A stretch of 44,192 nucleotides of DNA from positions 1-44,192 of the forward strand of contig NZ_JAUSUB010000038.1 in NCBI RefSeq assembly GCF_030813235.1, written 5' to 3'. Shown piece after piece: positions 1-9,008 of the stretch (positions are counted from its first letter, which is position 1; the number at the start of each line of letters is the position of its first letter). The notes beneath the pieces are model-generated. The model was not told where the DNA came from and did not search any database. It was given only the letters and a program-made list of their open reading frames with translations. The position numbers and the translations under genes are program-made. The DNA is from Cytobacillus purgationiresistens (GTDB lineage: Bacteria > Bacillota > Bacilli > Bacillales > Cytobacillaceae).

Positions 1-1
1 T

Positions 2-46
2 AAAGCCGGTTTCCCCTTTAGCGTAAGGAAAACCGGCTTTTATATT
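2..46 (+). terminator. Rho-independent terminator of the gene left of the window
   Basis: A perfect 11-bp stem (AAAGCCGGTTT paired with AAACCGGCTTT) is followed by a short T-rich tail. It ends a gene outside the window. If the island sits at a Tn7-type attachment site this could be the glmS terminator, but the upstream gene cannot be seen. Confidence 0.8.
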
Positions 47-90
47 CCAAAAATTGTCTTAGCGTATATTTTCGTTAAAATGTTGGCTGT

Positions 91-110
91 ACCCCTAAAG
101 GGGTGTTTTT
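91..110 (+). terminator. Short terminator-like hairpin directly before tnsA
   Basis: ACCCC and GGGGT flank a four-base loop and run into six or seven T residues immediately before the tnsA start. The right arm also supplies the tnsA ribosome binding site, so folding would hide it. It could be an attenuator-like leader; chance pairing is possible. Confidence 0.4.
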
Positions 111-111
111 T

Positions 112-915
112 ATGTCCAAACGAATAAGAACTTCTAAAATTGAAAAGTGGATTAAAGGAGGTCGTGGGTCTGGTATAGGTGTGGATTATAAACCTTGGTT
201 AAACATTCAAGATGTTTCCTCATTAGGAAGGTCCACACGTTTAAGAGGCATTAAAACCAATAGGCAACACGAGTTTTTATCAGATTTAGAACGAAACTAC
301 TTTTATATAACTGAATATTCGGATTTTATTGTAGATATTCGAGAGCAATATCCTTTATTACCGTTGGAAGAAACAATTGTCATTGCAGATGAACTAGGTA
401 TTAAGCATCCTACCGATCCTAAAACAAATGAGCCAGTTGTTATGACAACGGATTTTTTATTAACCGTAGATAAAGGTGACGGATTAGTTGAGCTTGCTAG
501 AACTATCAAAATGAAAGACGAGCTGTTAAAAGAGCGTGTCATTGAGAAATTTGAAATTGAACGTGTGTATTGGGAAAGAAGACAGATTGATTGGGGTATT
601 GTAACGGAGCTAGAAATCCCGAAAGAAATGGCTAGAAACATTAGCTATATTCATGATTATTACAGCTTGGAGCATTACGATGCTTTTCAAAATTTAATTT
701 CTCAGCACATCGAAAATTTAGCTATGGGCCTATTACAACGCTTTTTAACTAACAATGAAAGCATAAGAGCGATTACAAATGAATTTGATAAGGACACGCA
801 TATGCCGTTAGGCAGTGGTATGACACTATTTTATCATTTACTCGCTACTAAAACGCTTCGTATTGATATGTTAGAGCCATTAAACGTAGAGCAACCGCTT
901 GTCATTATATGTTAA
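112..915 (+). CDS. tnsA: TnsA, Tn7-type transposase endonuclease subunit (C-terminus altered)
   Basis: In Tn7 elements TnsA cuts the 5' strands at the transposon ends while TnsB cuts and joins the 3' strands. The protein is 267 aa, close to the 273 aa of Tn7 TnsA. The restriction-endonuclease-like triad is visible as E60, D114 and K133, matching E63, D114 and K132 of Tn7. The N-terminal half is the catalytic domain and the C-terminal half the winged-helix, TnsC-contacting part. I place the start at ATG 112, eight bases after AAAGGGG; a GTG at 103 lies inside the hairpin. The last residues look foreign because a deletion joins the gene to tnsE. With no tnsB or tnsC here it cannot transpose by itself. 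Confidence 0.85.
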   Translation: MSKRIRTSKIEKWIKGGRGSGIGVDYKPWLNIQDVSSLGRSTRLRGIKTNRQHEFLSDLERNYFYITEYSDFIVDIREQYPLLPLEETIVIADELGIKHPTDPKTNEPVVMTTDFLLTVDKGDGLVELARTIKMKDELLKERVIEKFEIERVYWERRQIDWGIVTELEIPKEMARNISYIHDYYSLEHYDAFQNLISQHIENLAMGLLQRFLTNNESIRAITNEFDKDTHMPLGSGMTLFYHLLATKTLRIDMLEPLNVEQPLVIIC

Positions 916-1336
916 TGGTGAATTAGCGGATTTTAAAGAAGTATTAAATGAGTTATCAAGGACTTATTTTGTAGAAAGTGTGGATGCATATGTTGGAGAA
1001 TTAACGGACATAGGAGAGCGTTCATTTGCGTTTTTAGATGATGGCGTTACCCCTAGGAAGTATATAGTGGTATATGTAAAACTAAGGAACGGAAAAGAAG
1101 TTGCATTATTAGAAGTTGAAAGAGCTGGGCGTAGTGTATCTACTTTAATTATTACATCCTTGAATGGGTCAAATATTAAATTATATATTGAGCCTTTATT
1201 AAAATATATTATATTCAGTTCAGGTAGTTGGTTAAAAGAAGGTTTAGTGAAATGGGAAAAGAGACTAGCAATTTATAAAGTAAAGCACACAAGTAACTTT
1301 AAAAAGACGGTAATCAATAAAATTTCGGATATTTAA
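899..1336 (+). pseudogene. TnsE C-terminal fragment, joined by deletion to tnsA
   Basis: The 145-residue frame resembles the C-terminal domain of TnsE, the target selector that directs Tn7 to replicating and conjugating DNA. The segment around residues 40-75 (an aspartate-glycine turn, then YVKLRNGKEVALLEVERAG) and the late motif YKVKHT fit that domain. The N-terminal two thirds are missing, and the frame overlaps the end of tnsA by 17 bases without an own ribosome binding site. The simplest reading is one deletion that removed the 3' tip of tnsA, all of tnsB, tnsC and tnsD, and most of tnsE. Identification rests on remembered motifs rather than an alignment. Confidence 0.65.
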
Positions 1337-1430
1337 TAGATAATCCTTTTAATACATTTAAACTTTAATTATAATTAAAGAAAATCATTTTTTGTTGTGA
1401 TTTTATCCACAAAATGCAAAGGGGATTGGT

Positions 1431-2207
1431 TTGTTGATGAAAAAGTTTCGTTTGTCAGAAGAGCTAAATGAAAGCATTGTTGATGGAATTATCGAAGGGT
1501 ACAAGGATTATTTACGTGTTAGAAAAGAAGCAGCACGTAATTTAAAAGTTCATGGTGCTTACGCATGGGTAAAAGGAAATCATATTGATCACCACGTGGC
1601 AGTTCAATGTGAAAAATTAGGGGTGGAAAGTAAGCTTTCAAAAGCTGGAGTTACGTGGCAATATTTACAATTTAGTGTTGAAGATATCAAAACACTATTT
1701 TTGATAAAAAATGCACGTTATTTTGATCCAGAAGCTGTTGATAGAGGTAAGGATACTTATGGACGTTCTAAAAGTAAGAAATCAGCTTATATGGAGGAAT
1801 TTATAAGTATTAATGAGGATGTAGAGTTTCCTAGTAAGACTAATAAAACTCTAGGTGGTCAATCACGCCAATTAGTATTGTTTGACGAGACACCCTTCGA
1901 TTCTTTAACGAATGAAGAAGTGTCAGAAATAGCTAAACAATATGACAGGTTTTATATTGTTACTTATGAAATTGATGAAGAATTTTTAATTAGTGCTATT
2001 AAGCTATGGATGCCTAATCCCGTAAATAATAAAGCTTACTTAGTTGAAGATTTAACGGATCTTATCAATACTAAAACATCTCATATAATTGAAATGGAAG
2101 ATCAAACTAAGGCAATCTTACAAAATTCAACTGAAATGCCTGATGCTAGTTTATATGATATTGAAATTGTCGAAGATGATAGCGATGAAGCAACTGGAGA
2201 GAGTTAA
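1431..2207 (+). CDS. Unknown 258-aa protein paired with an XRE/ImmA-type peptidase
   Basis: I do not recognise a function; it may belong to the DUF5986-type proteins, which I cannot confirm. The N-terminal 110 residues are basic and rich in helix-forming residues, the middle carries a polar linker, and the last 25 residues are strongly acidic. A sliding-clamp-type pentapeptide, QLVLF, sits at residues 147-151 in the linker. AAAGGGGA at 1418-1425 precedes three possible starts: TTG 1431, TTG 1434 and ATG 1437. Only 27 bases separate it from the metallopeptidase gene downstream, so the two are probably co-transcribed. By analogy with ImmR/ImmA and other peptidase pairs, this could be the protein the peptidase cleaves or guards. 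Confidence 0.6.
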   Translation: MLMKKFRLSEELNESIVDGIIEGYKDYLRVRKEAARNLKVHGAYAWVKGNHIDHHVAVQCEKLGVESKLSKAGVTWQYLQFSVEDIKTLFLIKNARYFDPEAVDRGKDTYGRSKSKKSAYMEEFISINEDVEFPSKTNKTLGGQSRQLVLFDETPFDSLTNEEVSEIAKQYDRFYIVTYEIDEEFLISAIKLWMPNPVNNKAYLVEDLTDLINTKTSHIIEMEDQTKAILQNSTEMPDASLYDIEIVEDDSDEATGES

Positions 2208-2234
2208 TATCAAATTAAGAAAGGAGCTACTAAT

Positions 2235-3419
2235 TTGTTTATTGGTAAAAGCTTAACTAATATCCGGATTTTAAATGAGCTAAGTCGTTCACAGCTAGCT
2301 GAAGAACTGGGTATTACAGAACAAGCTGTTTGGCAATATGAAAATGGTTATGTGTCTCCTAAATTAGAAGTAGTAAATAAGATGAAAACTTTATTTAAAG
2401 TTAAATCAGCTTATTTTTTTCGCGAAGATTTACTAGAGAACAGTCAACCAGAGAATATCCGCATAGAAAGAATAGCCTATCGCTCAGAGTCAATAAATTC
2501 AGCAATGAAGACTCAGAGCGAACTAGTGCATGTGAAATTTTTAGATGCATTTATAAAGAAAATAGGCAAAAAAATAAAATATCCTAAAAATGAAATATTA
2601 TCATTACGCCAACAGGTATTAGAGTATTTGAATTCTAATCAAGATATTGAACGTGAATTGCAAATTCGCTATATAGCACAATTGGCTAGAAAGCATATTA
2701 ATTTATCGGATGATAATAATAAAAACTTCTTATTTCATTTAGAAAAATCAGGTGTATTTATTTTTGAAAAATCAATTGGCGAAACAATTGATGCATATAG
2801 TTTATGGTCAGAAGATGATATTCCATATATTGTATTAGGTAATATGAAAAAATCAGCAGCACGACGGAATTTTGATTTAGCCCATGAATTAGGACATTTA
2901 TTGTTACATTACAAAACAGAGTTTAATATGCTTGATAATTCATCTTATAAAATAAAAGAAGATGAGGCTCACTTATTCGCTTCAGAGTTTCTTATGCCTA
3001 TGAAAGCATTTACTGAAGATGTTTCAAAAATCAATAAGGTATCTAATCCTGATGCTTATAGAGAATTAAAAGAAAAGTGGTTAGTCTCGTTACAATCTAT
3101 GGCTATGAGAGCTAGAAACTTGGAATTAATTACGCATCAACAATTTCGTTATTTTTTTATGTCCATAAATAAAAATGGATATAGAAAAGAAGAACCGTTA
3201 GATGCTGTTCTTCCTATTGAGAAGCCAATGAAAGTAAGAAGTATACTTCAGCTAATCTTGGAGAAGAAGATAATTGATTTAGAACAATTAACAGAAGAAT
3301 TAAAAGTAGATATAAAATTTCTAGCAAGTATTACTGGGATTGAAGAGGAGTTTTTTGCAAAGTACCTTGATAATAACCAGCAAAGCTTCTCGATTAATGA
3401 TTTAAAAATCATTAATTAA
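2235..3419 (+). CDS. XRE-family regulator fused to ImmA/IrrE metallopeptidase
   Basis: A 394-aa protein with an N-terminal Cro/C1-type helix-turn-helix (about residues 5-60, including LAEELGITEQAVWQYENG) and a central ImmA/IrrE zinc peptidase. The zinc motif HELGH is at residues 217-221 and the downstream glutamate ligand is near E244 in EAHLFASEFLMP. Members of this family cleave repressors or stress regulators; ImmA relieves ICEBs1 repression. The TTG start at 2235 follows GAAAGGAG at good spacing. The C-terminal 130 residues are helical and may sense a partner. It is followed by a strong terminator, which closes a two-gene unit with the 258-aa protein. The role in the island (control or a toxin-antitoxin-like switch) is inference. 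Confidence 0.85.
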   Translation: MFIGKSLTNIRILNELSRSQLAEELGITEQAVWQYENGYVSPKLEVVNKMKTLFKVKSAYFFREDLLENSQPENIRIERIAYRSESINSAMKTQSELVHVKFLDAFIKKIGKKIKYPKNEILSLRQQVLEYLNSNQDIERELQIRYIAQLARKHINLSDDNNKNFLFHLEKSGVFIFEKSIGETIDAYSLWSEDDIPYIVLGNMKKSAARRNFDLAHELGHLLLHYKTEFNMLDNSSYKIKEDEAHLFASEFLMPMKAFTEDVSKINKVSNPDAYRELKEKWLVSLQSMAMRARNLELITHQQFRYFFMSINKNGYRKEEPLDAVLPIEKPMKVRSILQLILEKKIIDLEQLTEELKVDIKFLASITGIEEEFFAKYLDNNQQSFSINDLKIIN

Positions 3420-3429
3420 TGTAGAATTT

Positions 3430-3470
3430 AGAAGACTGTTCTTCAGAATTGAATGAAGTCTTCTTTTTAT
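3430..3470 (+). terminator. Terminator after the ImmA-type gene
   Basis: AGAAGACT (3430-3437) pairs with AGTCTTCT (3457-3464) and is followed by a T-rich tail. It closes the two-gene unit. Confidence 0.8.
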
Positions 3471-3480
3471 TTTCTATTGT

Positions 3481-3612
3481 TTGGTTAAAATTTCCAATAA
3501 ATTATTGGATTTAGGAGAGATTGATTGGTCTGCTAGTGGAGAATTGAAATTTATTAAGGGTGTGGCAGGATCGAAATTATTAGCTACTGATATAAAAAGT
3601 TGTTTAAGCTAA
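3481..3612 (+). pseudogene. Orphan C-terminal coding remnant of unknown origin
   Basis: One frame reads as protein-like sequence (with KLLDLGEIDWSASGELKFI, then a run ending KSCLS) up to TAA at 3610. It has no start codon or ribosome binding site and sits right after a terminator, so it looks like the tail of a gene whose front was deleted. I cannot assign the family. Confidence 0.3.
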
Positions 3613-3885
3613 TATTTAGATAATAAGGGGGTGTTATTTAACATTCCTTTTTTTGTTTGATTTCATGTTATAATATGGTAATTTTAAAAATTACGTCGTA
3701 CAAAATTTATTAAATTACAAATACCGCATGGAGATATACATCAATGATCGAAATATTTACCCTATATTTATGTAGATGAATAGTTACAATTTGAAATGGG
3801 AACCTCTACTTATTCCATTAATTATCAGAAAATAAGTAAATGATTATCCTTAGTTAATCTAAAATATATTAGTGCAGGTGATATT
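3613..3885 (+). promoter_or_regulatory. Probable promoter and long leader for the ATPase-caspase gene
   Basis: A TATAAT at 3669-3674 lies about 210 bases before the start codon; no convincing -35 is visible. Just downstream, GTAATTTT and AAAATTAC form a near-perfect dyad (about 3678-3694) that could be an operator or a structure in the leader. Nothing else is recognisable here. Confidence 0.35.
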
Positions 3886-6663
3886 ATGAACAGTACTGAA
3901 TTGTCGACATCGGTGCAACAGATTTTTAATGATAATACATGTTATCAAAATCCAATACAAGCAGTGAACCAAGCTGATTCTATAACTGCTTTATCAGTAG
4001 ATCTTTACACAGACTCTGATAGATTTATATATGAGCTTCTACAAAATGCTGATGATTCAATTTGCAGAGCTGATGGAGTAAAAGTTTGGATAAAAGTCTT
4101 TAATGATGAGTTAGTAGTGGCGCACTCAGGTAAAGTATTTGATAAAAAAGATATTATTGGTATCTGTAATATTAACAATGGAACCAAAAAAAACGATTTA
4201 AAAAAGACTGGATATAAAGGAATTGGATTTAAATCAGTATTTGGTCAGTCAAATAAAGTTGTAATATATACTGATGGCGAATTTTTTAGATTTGATAGTT
4301 CGTACAATTTTGGGTGGAAATGGGAAGATATATCGCAAAAAGACTGGGAAAATGAAAATAATAGAATATTTCAATATCCGTGGCAGATAATACCTATATA
4401 TACCGAAAGTAATGAAATTAGAGAAGAAGTCAGTAAATTCATTTCAGATATAGATGCAAATGTTGCAACAATACTTAAAATAAATCATATTGAAGAAACG
4501 ATAGACGCAATCTGTAAATTATCAGAGAATATTAATATGTTTTTGTTTTTAAAGAATATAACAGAAATTAATTTTGAAGATAAAGTTATTACAATTGATC
4601 GATCTAACATCGATAGAATAATACTAAATAAAGGTAAGGAATCTCAAAAAGAGTGGCTATTAAAAAATATTAATTTAAATGTTTCAGAGGATTTAAAAAA
4701 AACCCTTTTAGAAGAACGGCATATTCCCCCGAAATTATTAGATGCCGATTTTATTGAAATGATTTTTGCGGCACAAATTGTTAACAACAGCATTGTTCCT
4801 TTAGAAAAAAAAGATAGAATTTTATATTCATATTTACCTACAGGGGAAACAAAGTACGAGTTTCCTGTATTGGTAAACACGAATTTTATTATGTCGGCTA
4901 ATAGGGAAAGTATTCATAAAGATTCAAAATGGAATCAATGGTTGTTTGAATCCATTTCGTATGAAGTTTTTAAATGGGTTTCAGAGTTGGTTATCACTGA
5001 AATTTCTTTTGAATCATATAAATTAATACCTGAACCAATATCATATAGTGACGATTTAGCAAATTCATATAATATAGGTGTGAAGAAGGCAAAAGAAAAA
5101 ATAGCTTTTCTTTTATCTCGTGAAAATAAATTAATAAAAGTTAGAGAAGCGTTAATAGACTTTACTTATTCATCTGAAAAGAACTTTATAAATGAAGAAG
5201 CTATCAAGAATTTCATTATAAAATATGATTCTACGGTCACATCTAAGTTTTTTGTTAAACAATGTTCATTTTTGAGCAAATTAAAAAATCTTGGGGTTAG
5301 AAGTTTTGAATGGAAAGACTTCAAATTATTTTTAAAGTCAGTATTTTTCAAAGAAACACATTCGATTCAAAAAAACATGGAGTTAATTAAATATTTAAAG
5401 TGGTGTTGTGATTCAGAAAAGGTTAAAGATGTTACCGAAGAATACCTATACAACCTTCCTTTTATTTGGGATCATAAAAATCAAATTAATTATCCTAAAC
5501 AAGTTTGTTTTCCAGCAGCTGGTGATGATAACTGGGATAATATAGAGAATGAATTATCTTTTGTCCATAAAGATATACTAGTCTGGTTGTTACATGAATT
5601 AGAAATAAAAATCTGGTTAGAAAATCTTGGAGTAGAAGAAAAGACTGATATAACTTACATAAAACAAAATATCCTACCATATGCAAGTACCTATATTGAT
5701 GGAAATAATGCAATATCTGAAATTCAAAAATTATTTTCATTATATAAAAAAGGCGATCTCAAAGAAAATCTTATAATGCAATTATCAGAGATTAAACTAA
5801 TGACTAGTAAAAACACATTATTGCGAGCATCTGAGTGTTACCTGTCTGATTTCTATAATCCGAGATTGAAAATTGAAAAGATACTTAATGAAGACATATT
5901 CATTAGTGAAGAATATTGCTATAACATTCAAGAGAAAAAGGATTGGAGAAGATTTTTTGAACTTCTGGGGGTTAAGGATGGAATTAACCCTATTCTCTTT
6001 AATGAAAAAGAGTCTAAATCTATGTTGTTAACCTATGGTGTTAAAGCGGATTTTTTTAATACAGAAGATATGAGTCATACTCCATATATTACAACATTTT
6101 ATGCTGATGAATTTTCTAACATTGTTAGTTTAAATTTAATAAATAATATCGAAAATAATTATAAGGTAAGTTTTCTTTTTTGGGAAGATTGTATAGAAAA
6201 TAATACTTTATCAGAACTTAATAAAAGTGCAATAGCATATTGGGGGAATTATGGTAAGGCTGGTCGCATAATTGGGGATCCCATAGCTAATTATTTACCA
6301 TGGTTTATTAAAAATATAAAATGTATTCCCACGCTTCAAGGTAAAACATATGTATCTTCAGAAGTTTTTTTAAATGAAAAAGAAATAAAAGATATTGCTG
6401 GAAAATATTTGCCGGTATTTAAAGGTCCGGACCTATCGCAGGACTGGAAAGCTTTTTTTAAATTTAAAACGATGATAGATTTAAATGATTATCTAAATAT
6501 ACTTCTACAAATTTCTTTAGATATTCAAGAAGATGGTATGTTGAAAAATGAAAATAACGAAAGATTACAAGCAATTTATACAATTTTGCTTGATGAGTGT
6601 ATTAATTGGAGTGAAAGTGATATTGAAAAGTTGGTATTTGGTCTAAAAATAATAGATTGTTGA
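3886..6663 (+). CDS. Sacsin/NOV-like GHKL ATPase, N-terminal part of a split giant protein
   Basis: The first 130 residues form a GHKL (Hsp90/histidine-kinase type) nucleotide-binding fold of the sacsin kind. The N-box ELLQNADDS is at 50-58, and the glycine-rich lid GYKGIGFKSVF is at 109-119. The usual DxGxG box is replaced by HSGKVF at 80-85, as is common in sacsin-like bacterial proteins. The remaining 790 residues are a long alpha/beta region without motifs I can name. A ribosome binding site (GCAGGTGAT) precedes ATG 3886. The frame ends with an unlikely tail, whereas reading on in the next frame from 6627 gives smooth continuation into the following gene, so the two were very probably one protein of about 1,660 aa. 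Related ATPases occur in anti-phage islands. Confidence 0.8.
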   Translation: MNSTELSTSVQQIFNDNTCYQNPIQAVNQADSITALSVDLYTDSDRFIYELLQNADDSICRADGVKVWIKVFNDELVVAHSGKVFDKKDIIGICNINNGTKKNDLKKTGYKGIGFKSVFGQSNKVVIYTDGEFFRFDSSYNFGWKWEDISQKDWENENNRIFQYPWQIIPIYTESNEIREEVSKFISDIDANVATILKINHIEETIDAICKLSENINMFLFLKNITEINFEDKVITIDRSNIDRIILNKGKESQKEWLLKNINLNVSEDLKKTLLEERHIPPKLLDADFIEMIFAAQIVNNSIVPLEKKDRILYSYLPTGETKYEFPVLVNTNFIMSANRESIHKDSKWNQWLFESISYEVFKWVSELVITEISFESYKLIPEPISYSDDLANSYNIGVKKAKEKIAFLLSRENKLIKVREALIDFTYSSEKNFINEEAIKNFIIKYDSTVTSKFFVKQCSFLSKLKNLGVRSFEWKDFKLFLKSVFFKETHSIQKNMELIKYLKWCCDSEKVKDVTEEYLYNLPFIWDHKNQINYPKQVCFPAAGDDNWDNIENELSFVHKDILVWLLHELEIKIWLENLGVEEKTDITYIKQNILPYASTYIDGNNAISEIQKLFSLYKKGDLKENLIMQLSEIKLMTSKNTLLRASECYLSDFYNPRLKIEKILNEDIFISEEYCYNIQEKKDWRRFFELLGVKDGINPILFNEKESKSMLLTYGVKADFFNTEDMSHTPYITTFYADEFSNIVSLNLINNIENNYKVSFLFWEDCIENNTLSELNKSAIAYWGNYGKAGRIIGDPIANYLPWFIKNIKCIPTLQGKTYVSSEVFLNEKEIKDIAGKYLPVFKGPDLSQDWKAFFKFKTMIDLNDYLNILLQISLDIQEDGMLKNENNERLQAIYTILLDECINWSESDIEKLVFGLKIIDC

Positions 6664-8876
6664 ATAGTAAAAATACTTTTACAGAGTGTAACAATTTATA
6701 TTATTTTATAGATGGTAATGAGACTATTTTTCAAGAACAATATGCTTTTATAAAATTGAATGCTAAAAATAAAAATCATCCAAATCTTAAAATATTATTG
6801 ACGTGTTTTCAAGTGAAGTTATTGACCCAAAATCATTTCAAATTAGTATATGCTAATGAAGAAAAGTGCGATAGTCTAAAAATTAAGCTAAATATTATTG
6901 TTCCTTATTTTAAATCATGGATAGAACATGAAGAAATCGATGACAATACTAAACAAAATATATTAAAGTTACAAAATAATATTGATGATTTGGAAATTTA
7001 TGAAGCAGAAGATTTAAAAATAACATATGAAGAAATGAACTTTATGAAATATGTGAACTTGCATGTTGATAAAAATAAGATTTATGTAACAAAACCGTGG
7101 AATTCAAATAGTGTACTATTAAAATTGGCAGAAAACCTATGCACTTATTTTGGATTAGAGGGATATAGCAGTAAGCTTGATTTTTTATTAAGAGCTGAAA
7201 GTGATGAAATAAGTAAATACTTTTTTCAAGAAGGCATTGAAGTACCATTAAAAAATATGAGAGATATAACTAGTTTGGCAATATCAGAGGGCGACAATGA
7301 TACCTATAAAAAAGATATATCAGAAGACTTTTTTGAAGATTCATTGCAGCACCTTAGTAGAAAGACATATATAAAATCACTTATTCCAAGAGCCGTAGAT
7401 AATGTACTTAAATATCTTAGTACATTACCAGAATATGATTGTACCGCTGCTGATGTAATTTCAGAAAGTGTTATTGGAGGTATAATTAAAAATGGTAACG
7501 ATATAAAAGTAGTGGCTAGACCATCAGATAATGATAAAATTAGACTCTATTATGATTCTGAATTTGATGTTCTTGAATATGTAGATGCAGAGATTTGGTA
7601 TGAGGATGGCATTACACCTCCTAAACAATTTACACTTGGACAACTCTTGAAAATGACAAAAATTAATAAAATACCGATCAAAAAAATCAATATTAAAGAT
7701 GCTGAATTTGATAATCCTAAATCTGAAATATTAGAATTTGATGCGGTGCCTTTTTCACCTGAAAAAACAGCTAAAGTAATTGCCTCGTTTGCTAATACTA
7801 ATGGTGGTACTATAGTATTTGGTATAAAAGAGCTATCACCTATAAAAAATGAAATTGTTGGACTTAGTACGGACTTTAATGTTATTGATATAACAAATAA
7901 GGCAATTGCAATGCTTAATCCAACGCCTAATGTAAGTTTTGATTGGATAAAAAAAGGTGAAGAATTAGTATTTGTTATTGAAACAGAAAAAGCTGATGAG
8001 GATATACTTTTGAATAATCAAAAGTATATCCGAAAAGTATCTTCTACTGTGGTACTAGACGATAAAACAGGGAAAACTGATTTGATGGTAAATAATCCAA
8101 AGTTTAAAAGAACAGTAGCTATTATTATTTCAATAGAGAATTATTTTCCAAAGCAAATAAATCCAATATCGCCAGTAAGATATGCTAACAATGACGCTGA
8201 AAAATTTAAAGAAATACTAGTAAATAAATTTAAGATAGATGAAAGTGATATCATATTTTTAAAAAATGAACAAACTATAAAAAATGAGATAGAAGATGTT
8301 GTTAAATACCAAATGTTCTCTATGACTGAAGAAGACAGACTTATATTTTATTATGTGGGACATGGGTTTCATGATGGTACCACTAACTATATCTCAACAT
8401 ACGATATGAGTAAAACAGATATATCGAACACTGCAATTTCATTACGAAAGTTATTACTTGATCCATTAAAACACTCTAAATGCAATAATGCACTCATTTT
8501 TATTGATGCATGTGCTCAAAGTTTTATAGATCAATACTCTAGAAGTACTATATCTAATATCAATACCGAAGAATTGATGATTTTCTCAAATGAGTTTCCT
8601 CACTATGCATTATTTTTGTCATGTCAAGATGGGGAAAGTTCTTATTCTTGTGATAAATTAAAAAATGGTATATGGACTCATTATTTAACTAAAGCAATAA
8701 ATGAGTCGGTGGATGAGGTAACTCTTAACTATAAATACATTACAGATAGAAAATTGGGAGATTATTTATCTTTAAATGTATCTCAATACGCAAAATCTCA
8801 ATATGGTTGGATTCAAAATCCTAAGACAATTCTCGATTCAAGTTATGAAAATGTAATAAATGAAGTTAGAGGATAA
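6657..8876 (+). CDS. AlbA_2 and caspase-like protease, C-terminal part of the split protein
   Basis: From the nominal TTG start, residues 1-200 continue the sacsin-like region (KPWNSNSVLLKLAENL is typical). About residues 350-470 are an AlbA_2 (Schlafen-type) domain with the hallmark ASFANTNGGTIVFG. Residues 482-735 are a caspase/metacaspase-type peptidase: the catalytic histidine is H569 in YYVGHGF and the cysteine C619 in IFIDACAQ. The caspase would be the effector, held in check until the ATPase part senses infection; that role is inferred by analogy with caspase effectors of bacterial immunity. No ribosome binding site precedes the start, and this frame is already open and protein-like from 6627, which argues for a frameshift rather than two genes. 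Confidence 0.8.
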   Translation: MLNSKNTFTECNNLYYFIDGNETIFQEQYAFIKLNAKNKNHPNLKILLTCFQVKLLTQNHFKLVYANEEKCDSLKIKLNIIVPYFKSWIEHEEIDDNTKQNILKLQNNIDDLEIYEAEDLKITYEEMNFMKYVNLHVDKNKIYVTKPWNSNSVLLKLAENLCTYFGLEGYSSKLDFLLRAESDEISKYFFQEGIEVPLKNMRDITSLAISEGDNDTYKKDISEDFFEDSLQHLSRKTYIKSLIPRAVDNVLKYLSTLPEYDCTAADVISESVIGGIIKNGNDIKVVARPSDNDKIRLYYDSEFDVLEYVDAEIWYEDGITPPKQFTLGQLLKMTKINKIPIKKINIKDAEFDNPKSEILEFDAVPFSPEKTAKVIASFANTNGGTIVFGIKELSPIKNEIVGLSTDFNVIDITNKAIAMLNPTPNVSFDWIKKGEELVFVIETEKADEDILLNNQKYIRKVSSTVVLDDKTGKTDLMVNNPKFKRTVAIIISIENYFPKQINPISPVRYANNDAEKFKEILVNKFKIDESDIIFLKNEQTIKNEIEDVVKYQMFSMTEEDRLIFYYVGHGFHDGTTNYISTYDMSKTDISNTAISLRKLLLDPLKHSKCNNALIFIDACAQSFIDQYSRSTISNINTEELMIFSNEFPHYALFLSCQDGESSYSCDKLKNGIWTHYLTKAINESVDEVTLNYKYITDRKLGDYLSLNVSQYAKSQYGWIQNPKTILDSSYENVINEVRG

Positions 8877-9008
8877 TGTGTTCGAATGGGCTGGAAAGAT
8901 AATATCTTATTGTAAGTAGAAAATTATTAAAAGTGTTAAAGAGTGCTTCGCTTTAATAATAGTATAAGGCAATTAGGCATCCTAATTAATTATTCTGGTT
9001 CACAAATT
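8877..9008. other. Intergenic stretch after the caspase gene
   Basis: It holds two inverted repeats: ATTATTAAA paired with TTTAATAAT (about 8922-8960), and the perfect AATTAGG-cat-CCTAATT (8971-8987). Neither carries a clear T-tract downstream. No coding sequence is seen. Confidence 0.4.

Noticed and set aside
55..90. Right end of the Tn7-like element directly upstream of tnsA
   Set aside because: A TGT occurs at 55 and at 81, but no repeated transposase boxes related to the three left-end-like elements are present and no target duplication could be matched.
5166..5740. Antisense frames within the sacsin-like gene
   Set aside because: Low-complexity AT-driven frames with no ribosome binding sites, opposite a continuous coding region.
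6622..6663. Programmed -1 frameshift as the normal way to make the ATPase-caspase fusion
   Set aside because: The slip site lacks a canonical X-XXY-YYZ heptamer in the upstream frame, and other genes in the window show similar one-base losses; plain mutation or sequence error is simpler.
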